A stretch of DNA of 64,000 nt from Hyposmocoma kahamanoa (lineage: Eukaryota; Arthropoda; Insecta; Lepidoptera; Cosmopterigidae). The stretch is taken from contig NW_020653855.1 of assembly GCF_003589595.1 (NCBI RefSeq), forward strand, positions 5,304,583 to 5,368,582, given 5' to 3'. A program made the translations under genes and the position numbers. Shown here piece after piece: positions 1-12,200 of the stretch. Under the pieces are notes generated by a model. It saw only the letters and a list, made by a program, of their open reading frames with translations. It was not told where the DNA came from and searched no databases. How positions within the stretch are numbered: position 1 is the first letter of the stretch; the number at the start of each line of letters is the position of its first letter.

Positions 1-141
1 GAGTTGATATTTAAAAGTGATTTAAGGCCCATTTAACTGATGAGTTCCCAGGGATGAATGGCCCTTATCTCATCTCTATTTCAGGTTATATACTCGACTG
101 AGTAACTTAATTTATTATACTGGTATACTTTTCTTTTGCAG
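1..141 (+). other. Intron 5' of first visible TMEM145 exon
   Basis: Intron sequence ending in a pyrimidine-rich acceptor (TTCTTTTGCAG). No exon is seen here. The signal-peptide exon of the gene must lie left of the window. Confidence 0.7.
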
Positions 142-291
142 AATTGGGCTTTTCTAGAGCGCTTCTGTTTTCTATCCCTGGACGGTCAGTTTGAATATCT
201 GATAGAGTTCGATAGAGACATGGGTATTCCAAACTTACTGCTGTATTACGACGACGCCAGCCAATGGCCTGCCGTTTATCACAGTGGAAAG
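142..291 (+). CDS. TMEM145: TMEM145 exon (GOLD-like domain, first part)
   Basis: Fifty codons in phase 0. Encodes NWAFLERFCFLSLDGQFEY through DDASQWPAVYHSGK, the start of the conserved lumenal domain. Acceptor TTGCAG and donor GTAAGA flank it. Confidence 0.92.
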
Positions 292-3200
292 GTAAGAATT
301 CTACGCTTACTTATGTAAAAGCGTGTTGTTAAGGTAATTTACAAATAATTTACGAACCCAAACAGTCTCTGAGATATTTATTTATTATTGTTAACATGCA
401 CAATTTGTGCTAAATTGCTCTTTAAAATATCACGTGTGTGTGTGTGTGCGTCTGTTCGTAACTACGACGTGAGGATCTAACAATTTTAGTCGCGTCGGCA
501 CTGTGAAAGGGAAGACGCCAAGGCCCGCGGGTCCGCATCCGCCGCCGCACCCGCGCTTGCACTCTGAATGAGCCTTTATAATTTCTGTAGACAAGGAAAA
601 TTCGGACAAACAAAAAACTTTATACAAAAACGTATACCAATGTTTTACATATTTACAGTCTTGTAAAGAACGCGAGGCGGTTCTCAACAAAGCGGGCCAA
701 AATCAAATAATAAAATTGTCCCATTGGTACCCTGACACTGAATTCTCTGGTTGCATAGTTACTAAGGAAAACAAGGAGCTACCGGCTTCTAAAAGGTAAG
801 TTATAAACACATCCACCGACTTATTGTGTAGTCACATGTGCTCTATTTCTACAGCATTGCAATTGCAAAATTGCAGTTAGGGACAGCGCAAACGTGTGTC
901 TTGTATTAATGCAAGTAACCGGAAACTACAAGCGAATATTCTATTTTAATTCAAATTGCGATCGCGAATGTGTCTGGTTGCCGCAACCCAACACAAGACA
1001 CGTTTTCGCAGCGCCTTAATGCAGTCGTTCGTAAAGTAGTTAGGAGTTAATATTTATTAACGTAAGCGCCAAGTATGGCTTATTTCTTATATTTAAGCAG
1101 AAAGAAACTATTGATATCAATTCCCTGGCATGCAATAACAGCTTCTCAAAAATATCACATTGATTACATATTAACTATAAAAAAAAATTTAAAATGCCTT
1201 CTGTTGTAAAGGTTTAAAATAGTCAGAAAAAAGTATTTAATTCAATATTAAATGCCCTAAACTTAAACAATGTTTGATTGATCAAAAACTATTAAGCAAT
1301 TTTGAAACTACTAGGTTCACTAAACATCTTTTCCATAAATCCTTGTTGCAAATTTGGATTTGCAAAACCGGGGGAAAACATTTTCTTTGACGATAACACT
1401 ACTTTTGTATTCTAGGCCTTTAAGACAAAAATTGCGAGGTGGCTCGAATTACGTGTCGGGGAGTATATTTCATTCATTTCAAACGGTTATTTGACTTAGA
1501 CATGGGGAATAGCGTTAGCGTCGTTCCGGTTCCACAAAAATCACGGTGATTTATCACTTTTTTGTCACGACTGTTACTTCCGTGCCCTTGTCACGCCTGT
1601 AACTTACATCACGAAATACGGTTGTAGCCAGCGGCTTCTTTCTTATACTTATAGCCGTTTTTTATAGAATGTTTTAAGTTTTTACTCCCATTGTAATAAG
1701 TTTCAATTCCATTCAAAAAGTTGATTTTGTATTTAATGTCATTTTGTTTGTTACTTATTTAATACGAACCTTTGGACTGTTAAAAATAGCAATAAAGTGT
1801 AATGTAATTATATTTCTAGTAGAATACACAAAGTAGATTATACATAAATATAAAATATCAACTCTTCCCATAATAAAACAAATATACAAAAATATTTTAC
1901 TCTGTTAATAAATAGGTTTATAGTAACTACTGCAGATTTTTTTCATCTGCCCTTTCTAGTAGTAATAAGCACTTACGACCCTTGTGAGTGAGCAAAGAAA
2001 GTCATCCTATCTCACTCACTCTCATCGCCGAAATGGCCCGATTAGAAGAAAACTACAACGAGTGGCGCACTCAGTCACCACGGAACGGAGATCGCGCATT
2101 GTATCAAATGCGTATGTCGTGATGTGAGTGACGGGGATAGCTATTGGAACGGAGGAACACCTATGTGACGTTGGAACGTCGTTCCTTCGGAACGAGTCAC
2201 GGTGATACTGTTTGTGTTATTTTTTCATCGTGACGTTATTTATCACCCACCTCTAATTTGACTTCGAATCAAACTTCGATCATCGAAGTGGGTTTGGTCT
2301 TTGAGATTTTTTGAAATGATACTATTATATCGGATCTAAATTGCGTAAATTTACAGCCTTGTCTTGGGATCTGTAAAGAGCATGAAATAATACAATAGCA
2401 TAATAATAATAATAATGCACACATTCATAGCCCCAATGAAACGTTTTGGTTTGTTAGAAAAAAACAAATCGTACTTGACAACTAACACATAGTATTTTCT
2501 CAAAAATTGCGTTATTAGTACATTATTGCATGTATTAATACGAGTCAAATAATCCCCGTTCCCGCCGAGGCATGTAGAAGAGGTTTTCTCAAACAATGCG
2601 AGGAAATAATAAAGGACTAAAGAGAGGAAGATGTATAATACAAAAGTTTATAAAAATATTAATTGACATTAAAATTTATATAATACAATTGCTAATAGAA
2701 AATGATATTGTTTTTCCTGGGACATTAATAGTAGTATGTTGAACTTCTGATGATGTGTTTGAATTGTGTATCTATTACTGTATTTTCGTTATTGCTCTTC
2801 TCACTAGCACTCATTTTCGCGACCAAAATACAAAAAAAGACGAAAAAGCAAAAGAATACCAAGAGATAATTTAAATGTTACCGCCATTTTTTTTTTTAAT
2901 TAAGCGGTACAGGTAGACATTTTTAATTCTCGCAATTATGAACACTGGGCAGTTGGCGGTATGAGTTTTTCTTTTGCCTGTTTCCATAATTCATTATTGG
3001 TAGATTTAAAAGTTTAAAGAAGAGGACGCGAAGAAGTCGCACGGTCCATAAATGACAAAATTTCCGTGTCCGTGTTTTTAAAGTAATGCAAACCATTAAC
3101 GAGGATGTTTGAGAAAATTATATTTTGTCTCACAATTGCGTTATATTAATGATTTTTCTCCAAAATTTCGCTATATTTGCATGTCATCCGTATATTTCAA

Positions 3201-6200
3201 AGCAACAGCACAACAGTAATATTAATAAAACTCAAAGCAATTTTAAAATAATACTATGGTAGTTGTCACGTGCGAAATATAGATCCGAAAAAAATATTTT
3301 CACTTCTAAATTAACTGCCTCTGTTGCTGAACAGTTACCATGGCGGACTGCCATGCAGAGGTTCTGGGTTCGATTCCCGGGCCGGGAGAAATATTTGTAT
3401 GACCTACATTTATTTCCCTCGTGAATTTGTGTGTAATTTGTGGTTATGTGTTTGTTCTACATATGTGTGTCCATGGCATCCGCGGTACAGGGTTTCCTTA
3501 GTGCGGGGCTATGAGTGTGTCCGTTTTTGTTATTATTATTATTATAGTGAGTAGAAATCGCGAAATCCTAAGAACTTTGAAATTTTTTAAAATATTTTGT
3601 GACGTTATAATTTGAAAAAAGAATTCACGTTACAGCACAACAACATCGCCTTCAACAGCAACATCAACATCAACCACAAAATCACCGCCAACAACAAAAA
3701 CAAGAAACACAACAAAGCCCTCCCCACCCGTCGATCCGTCGTACTACGATCAATTTTTAAAAACAACTGTCAAACCAAAATCTACCATTACAGACTCAAA
3801 TTCTACCACTTGGTACGAATTGCCAGCTGATGAATTTAATATTACTACCACAATATTGCCGGAAGATGAGTTATGGGAGAGTATTGGTGGGGATAAGAAT
3901 GGTAGTCAATTTGATAATTTAAAAAATGATGTAGAATTGCTGTTTGATGATCAAAACCATAGTGGGGTAAGTTGCTATTGAATCGTTTGCTTAAAAAATG
4001 AGAAATAAGCTTTCTACTTTTTTTATAATATCAAGTGACCGGACGAACAAGTCTGCGCGCCTGATGGTAAGCTACAAGCCTGTCCTTATGGACAAATTCT
4101 TTAAATCTCAAAGATCTGAGGGGCACTGCACCCGTCACCCTAAGACATAAGTTGACAAGTCCCATGTACCTGTAATTATTACCCTTCAAAAGTAAAACTA
4201 ACATTACTGCTTGGCGGCAGAAATAGGCAAGGTGGCAGTAGTTCCCTGGACGAACTCTTTCACAAGGTGCTCTACTGCTGCTAAAATTTTAAAAATTTCC
4301 ACAGACTCGACAGTACAAATCTTCTAGTTTGAAACCGACAAATGATTGTGATTTTTCTAGACTTTTTTACTTTTTCAGCACAAAATAAAACGGTCAACTT
4401 TTGAACTGTACGAACGGTTTCGGCGGCGTCGTCTCAAAGCGGAATCCGATCAAAACGAGTTCAGCAAACCGAAGGAGAACATTGAACGACTTATCGTCTC
4501 CTGCCATAACTCTAGACGGTTCAGATCGGCCAGAGAACGATGGTGGTTCATAGCTATTAGTAATTGTGACAATAATAAGGTGAATTTGGATTTATCTTGC
4601 TTTATTATCTTGATCTTATTTCACTGATTCGAGGTATGTTACAAACTCAAGTTCGCTAAAATGTCGATTACGTTAGATACGATGAGTAACAAAAATGGAA
4701 GTAAATTAATTTGCTTCTCCGCGAACCCAGTGAAGGTTAAATCGTGCAAAATAGTTAAAAATATTTTTTCATGCAACTAATAATCCCACCTTCCCTCCGC
4801 ATAAAATAAATAACACATGCGACGTAAAGAAAAGTAAAAGTCAGTCTCAAGGGAGCTAGTTTATTGTATAGTCTGAAGTCTGGTATAAGAAGAACTTCGT
4901 GTATTACTACAATGAAGCTTATACACTAATTAAAGTAACAATAAACGTGCTAAAAAACAAACATCTGAGGATGCTGAGGCAGCATCCTTAACTAGCGCAA
5001 CTACAGTCACAAACCACCACCGAATATATACCCAATTTGGTACCACCACGGTTGGTAGTTTGTGAATAACTTCATTAATGTATCCTGTCCGCAGTCTTAA
5101 GAATGTTAATTTCTTTATTTATATATTTAACGATCTGTGTTAACTTGTCAGTATGATTATTCCAGGGATTGGATGTAAGGTACAAGTTTTTAATGACAAA
5201 TGGACCTGACGGAGACTTTTGGCACGAACACTTTTCCGCCGACGAATTTTGTAAGTACATTACAGCAGCGTTTCCCATTTGGTGGGTTGCGACCCGGTAC
5301 CTATTACCGGTCTATATAATAACACATAGAATGATAGTTTCATATCAAACTGTCACAAGTGAGGCAAAAATCAAATTCATGTAGGCTAGTTTTAGTAGTA
5401 GGTTAATTTTCGGTTTTAGTGAATATTTATATAAAAATACAAGTTGAAACGCGTTACTTCCTTGTGGAATGTGATGTTAGTATCTATTTTATGTTTGTCT
5501 GACGTATTTTTACACTCATTTACCGCCCATTTCGTCATTTTTAGCTAAAATTCTTGAGCTGTTCGCGGTGCAAGTTGACCTTAAGCACTGACGGCCCGCC
5601 CGCTCGTGTAGGCCCTTTGGGAGCGCTTCAATTTGCCTCACTTAGCGTGTGCGGACTAGGTTTCTATGCGTTATTATTCTAAGGTCGCAACATTCCCGCC
5701 TTGTTGAAGTGGATCCATACCACAGGATAAAACTTTCGTCATTTTCCGGCGAACTTGGATTCTTTAGTAGAAAATAAGCAGCAGCTCCATACTTCGTACT
5801 AAATAGGCGATATCTAAATAATATTAGTAAAACATTTTTACTAACAATAAACGCGTACTATTTTACTTGTAATGTAACCAGCTTGGGTTTAAAAGTATTG
5901 AGTGGGTCACGAAGAAGCAATATGAAAATTACCGGGCCATGGCAGACCAATGTTTGGGAAACCCTGCGTTACACCAATACCTCTACCATGAGTTTCCAGT
6001 GACATTTGTCCAGTACATCGACTGTAGTAATACATTTTTTTTTCATCCTCTGAGAGTAATACTCACAAAGTAAAGGTATGTAATATTTGTAACAGGCAAT
6101 GTCAAAACTAATGTTTTTTCGTTCTTTCCGTAAAGACAAAGTTTTAAATACTTACTAGTAGTACCAGCTCCTTGTGAAAGAGTTCGTCCAGGGAAGTACT

Positions 6201-9200
6201 GACACCTGACCTACTTCTGCCGCCAAGCAGGAATGTGAGCATTACTGCGTTAAAGTTTAGAAGGGTGCTGGTGAAATTGCAGGCACATGGGACTTGTCAC
6301 CTTATGTCTCAGGGTGACGGATGTAGTGGCGGTGCCCGTCTTTGCGGTTTAAAGCTGTAAGTGGCGCTGTGTGTATGGACAGGCATGTCGCCTAAAAAAC
6401 TTTACAACCAAACCTTGATGAATTTTTCTTTTATTATATGAATCTCTAAAATTAAAGAGTGTTGCCATTTAAATACCCAATTTTCCTAATTATCCTTTTT
6501 TTATATTTTATTGGCAACAAGGCATTCAACCTAAACTAATTTTAAAAGGATTTACTAAACGAAAAATAAATTAATTGAAGTAAAAAACCTTTCAATTATG
6601 AAATAATAATATGTCTGTACAATCCTAAATGTTTCAAAGGCTCTTGAATAGTTCTGGGACATTGACAATAACAAATTTTTAGAGCTTCTTTACATTTCGC
6701 TATGAACAGAAAACCTTATAAAATTAAACTTAGGGCAAAGAAAAAATAAATTATCTAAATCAGAAAAGTTACAAAATATTTCTTTTATACACGCAAGAAA
6801 GATTGGACTTTAATATAAGGTTAAATTTAAAAAAAAGCGGATGGGACACAAACAGTGAAATCAGAATCGATGTTAAAACATATCGACTTAAATGTTACAT
6901 ATTTAAATAAGTAGCATGTAACATGATAAGAACTGAAATCTACACGTATAAGTCGTCAATAGAGTCCTCCCCTCGATTAATGGCAAATAACTGTAGCATA
7001 GAGGTATACCTAAGTAGCAGTAGTATGAAATCAAATCGTGCCTATTTTTAACCAGCTTCAAAAAAATGATATTTTTTTGTATCTATGTTACGGGATAACT
7101 AAGACGTTTGTGAACTGATTTTGATTATTCTTTTTTTGTTGGGAAGGGGAGACCTCAAAAGTCGTCCCATTTAAATTTGAAGAAAATATTGCACCTCTAA
7201 GAGTGGCAAACTAGGGAATTAACGACTTTTGAGGTCGGTTTTTTAGTACTCTGTACTAAGATTATTATGAGTATGTAATGTGTTCTTATGTTTTTACTCA
7301 CAGATGTCCTACCGATCCTTTTATCGTACACTCTAGCGTACGTAATAGTCATGATAGCAGTAGTGATGAGCAGCGTGGAGCTCAAATCACGGCACTTATT
7401 ACATTCGACGTACAAACTATTCCTAATATCGATAGTGGCGCAGCACGCAGGTGTAGTGATTCAAAGTTTGGGATATATTCGATATGCTACTACAGGAGTG
7501 GAGCAGTTTGGACCCAAAACAGTTGGTAAGTTTCTTTGAACAGGTTTTGTGTAAATAAAAGGAGAACAATCGGTGTAACGAAAGAGCTCCATCAAAATGA
7601 ACTAGTGAGAATTATTAAACAAAAAATAAAATTAAAATATATTTAAGTTTCCACGACACATAGGAATCAGAATACTTGAAAACTAATAGAAAATACAATT
7701 GAGTGATGTGGACAAAAAGGTTAAAGACTCGGCATTGCTGATTTTCAGTCTTCATCTGTAACTAGCTGCTCACTTGCTGCACCAAGCTAATGTGTGCAGT
7801 GTACCCCAAGGAATAACCTACCTTAAGTAATAACTTGTGAATTGCCTTGACATTGATGCAGAATTGGCATAAACCGATCAGAAAAAGCTATGTGTTTTGT
7901 TTAGGAAATGAAACTATTTTTCCGGATTTAAATCGCGTATATTTGTTTTTTCAAACAAATCGACGTTTCGGGTCCTTTACAGGACAGTCAACCGTGACCA
8001 TGGGACCTGTAAAGGGCCCGAAACGTCGGTTTGTTTGAAAAAACAAATATACGCGAGCTAAATCCGGAAAAATAGTTTCATTTCCTATGTGTAACAATCG
8101 CGAAAACCTAAGAACTCGATATATTATGTTTTGTTATTAACTGCCTCGGTGGCCTAACAGTTACCAGCTTGGTCTGCCATGCAGAGGTCTCGGGTTCGAT
8201 TCCTGGGCTGGGAGAAAGATTTGCATGGCCTACTACTATTTCCCCCGTTAAGTTAGGTGTAATTTGCAATTGTCTGTATGTAGAAATAGAAATAGGAACA
8301 TCATTTATCTATATAATAACTTGACGAAAAAAGAAGAGAAAACAGAGTAAAAAATTATGCTTATCAAAAAACAACCAATCATTGTATGTTACTCTACATG
8401 CCCCGCCGAATAGGTCACCACCTCAGCATATGCGGGGCACAGTACATCCCGCGCTGATTTTCAGTTGGTAACCTTGGTTGATGTTGCGCGGATGTGGTAT
8501 AACAACATACAATAAAATTAAAATAATAACTAATGGAGAACAATTAAGGGGTCATAATAATTACAAGAATACAATATAAGTAAACATACTACAATGTGTG
8601 TCTATAGCACACAGAGTTTCCCAAGTGCGGGGCTATAAGTGTGTGCGTTATTATTATTAACTATTTGATTACCATTTTGTTTTATCATTGTTATTCTTTA
8701 ATTTCCAGGTCAATTTTTCTGCGGCGTGTCCGAAATGACGTTTTTGCTCCTTCTGACACTAATGGCGAAGGGTTACACGATCACCCGAGGTCGCCTTAAA
8801 GTCGGCTTCACTGTCAAGTTGACGGTCTTCATGTGTTGCTACACTGTCACTTACATCGTTCTCTTCGTTTACCAGGCCAGGGTAAGATAATTTTGTTTAA
8901 AAACTTTTTCCGAAAGGTTCTCAAAGAAGTTGTTTGTATTAGTATTAACGCTTAACCATTTTAGTCCTTCAATAGTCACCTGCATAATAAACAGTACGTA
9001 AACGAAAAGAAAATGAAGTAACGGGCATCTGATGATACAAAATATAAGATTCCGGTTAATTTTCAAACTTTGCCATTTACAAGGTTTAAAAGTATAGTAA
9101 AAGAAAAACTTTATACTAAAGGAAATGAAATTATTTTTCCAGATTTACGTTTCGACCCAACGCGTTGGTTTGTTTGAAAAAACAAATATACGCGATTTAA

Positions 9201-12200
9201 ATCCGGAAAAATAGTTTCATTTCCTATGTGTAACAATCGCGAAAACCTAAGAACTCGATTTATACTAAAGGTTATTGTACAACTTCGGTACTTGGATGAC
9301 AAAAATCCATGTTAGTGATCCGTTTAGTTCTTTCAGGTTGTTTAAATTACTATATTAATGTTAAAGAGCAACCCTAGAGTTTCTTCATCATTCTTCTCAG
9401 GGGAATCTGCCTTACGAAAGAGCGCAAAGTGACGATTTCAAATGCAATTTTCTTCTTACCTATGAAAAATAAGATATTTTAGACGTTTTTTATTTTCAAT
9501 TTTTTTTATTCTAGTTAATTGTACTTATTATATCGTGAGATAGAAGCATAAAGACATATTAGTCCTCGTGCTCCTACCAATTGGAGCACCCAGTAGGAGG
9601 ACAAGGATATAGCCAAAATTTGTTAGGAATTTGAAAATTACAATAGAAATAGGGAATAATAGGTAACAGCGGCGAGGCGTCCATATAACTCGATTCCCAC
9701 CAAAATTTTCCAAAATTTTCCACGTAGTATCAAATATTATAAATATTTCAAAGTAATTTACTACATTTTGTGCTCAATTTTACGTATAGAATAATTACGT
9801 ATTATACACGTAGGTATATCACTGGTTAATTAACCAGTGAAATAAAGTGTACTAGTATCTTGTGTGCTAATAAGTGCTGTGTTTAATTGTCGCCACGGCG
9901 CCACTTGTTAAGGCAAGTGGTTTTTTTTTGCTCCAGCTTCACTAAAGAAAATTTTCACGTCTCGCCACTGATACGTAATAAAGTAAAAATGTAGGAAAAT
10001 GAAATTTCAATTTCATTCTCGATTCATTCAGGAAATGTTAAGATAGACTTTTATTATGTATTTAAATTTAAGCAGCACCTAATCTTTCTTCCAGGCCTTC
10101 GACCCAGGTGAGGTACTGTACCTCTACGAGAGTCCCGCAGGGTATGGCCTGATCGTGCTCAGAATCACCGCCTGGTGTGTCTTCGCTTACTCCACATTCT
10201 TCACTGTTAAGAAGTATCCTGAAAAGGTAACTGTAGAGACGTCAGCTCTAACCATTGCAGGAATCGTATAGATTTTACTGGTTGCAACTCCAAACAGAAC
10301 ATTGGGTTCTTAACTGTCTTAACTTGCTGCAACGGAACAAGATCCGTTAATGCGTACCTGTGACTTTTCTAAGTTTCTAATTTAACTTGCTAACGTTAAA
10401 CAGCGTGATGAAACTTCCATGTCGCAGAATGTTCACGGCACCTGGAAAACGTACAAAGGGTCCATCACCGACCCAAGAGGGATCCGTGCCCAGTAATAGG
10501 ATGTATAATGGGTCGATGTTTATGACTGGTGGCACACCACATGAGGCTCTATGGAGTCACATTTTTGTAGCAGTAGAGCTCCTTGTGAAAGAGTTCGTCC
10601 AGGGAAGTACTGCCACCTTACCTATTTCTGCTGCCAAGCAGTAATGCGATTGCGTTCTAGTTTGGAAGGGTAAGGGTGCTGTTGAAATTACACGTACATG
10701 GAACTTGCCAACTTATGTCTCATGGTGACGGACGCAGAGTGGCAGTGCCCCTAAGGAGCCTGCAACTGTTAGGGATAGGTGTGATAGTTAAAAAAAAACT
10801 ATACTGCTTTGAGACGAAACAGACGAAGAATTTCAGGATGTGAGTTCGTACCTGAAGAGATAGATGCTGTTTGATATAGAGCTTTTGGTGTATTGGTGGA
10901 AGTTTCTCGCAGACCTCACTTGGAACCAATTAGTAAGAGAATATTTGCTCATCCTTAATAGGCGACATAAGTGATTCCGACATTCTGACAAGCCCCTAGC
11001 TATTGGGGACGTTGTGATCGTACGCGTGGACGATCAACTGGCGGGGGGACAATGAGGATGCCCAGTGTTCGATCGCCAAAGACTCGAATCTACAAACGAC
11101 CAAGACGAGACTGTGCAAATTGAACGAAGAGGAAGAATGTCGAGTCCAGCATTCGTGGATGATCAGCAGACTGACTGGCCACAAAAACAGACTAACCAAA
11201 CTGACAAATTCAAAATTAGACAGATTGTTTTGGATAAAAGACGACGAGGGCAGTTCTAATCAAACTGCTGACCTGAGAAGACGACTTCTCCTGAACGTAT
11301 TATACAAACAGACCGTAGGAGCGAAATTCTATCCACGATACCCATTAGCATTCTTCTCCAGCAACACATTTCCAAACCATACCTGCTTGTCAATATCCAG
11401 TTAAATTATTAAACAAACCATTGTTTACAGAACATGTTCTACTGCCCGTTCTTCATTTGTGGCACACTGTGGTTTTATGCGGGACCTCTTTTCATTATCA
11501 CAGCTACTAATTATATTGGTAAGTTTTTAAAATATTTACATTGAATTACGTCAAATGAACGTATTATTTAAATTTCGGGAACTAGAACTTTAGTGGCCAT
11601 AGAGCTCTTTGTGAAAGAATTCGTCCAAGGAACTACAGCCACTTTACCTATCTCTGCCACCAAGCGGTAATGTAAGCATTACTGCGTTCCGCTTTTGAAG
11701 GATAACGGTGCTGATGAAATTACAGGCACATGGGACTTGTCAACTTATGTTCCAGGTTGACGGGTGCTGTGTCAGTGCCCCCCAGATCTTTATTCTTGGA
11801 TTTTACCGATTTTCTTCCCATAGCGCCATCTGTGAGAAATATATGAAAGTTTTTCTCACTCAGCCGTACCTTTACAGCTACCAGCAGCTGACTAGAGGAG
11901 TCTTTAATAATCGTAATTTTAAGTTTACTGGATATCACTATGGTTTACTATAACAATATTCGATATTTTTTTGTGAAATTAATCCACTAGTTAAGATGGA
12001 ACACTGAGTTTTATTTAAACTTAGATCCTTCTTTAAATCCAGATTTAAAGCTCTAAGTGACACTGCAATTGTCATGTCGCTTACCAACAGGCGCACGACA
12101 TGTGCGTCCCTTCGCTTTATATTATTAAAAAAGCTTTAAAAAACTTTACATTTTTGTTCCAGACAAGTGGGTGAGAGAGAGCGTTGTAACGGCAGTACTA

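Noticed and set aside
9890..9935. Rho-independent terminator (CCACTTG hairpin and T run)
   Set aside because: The setting is a eukaryotic intron. Bacterial terminators do not apply.
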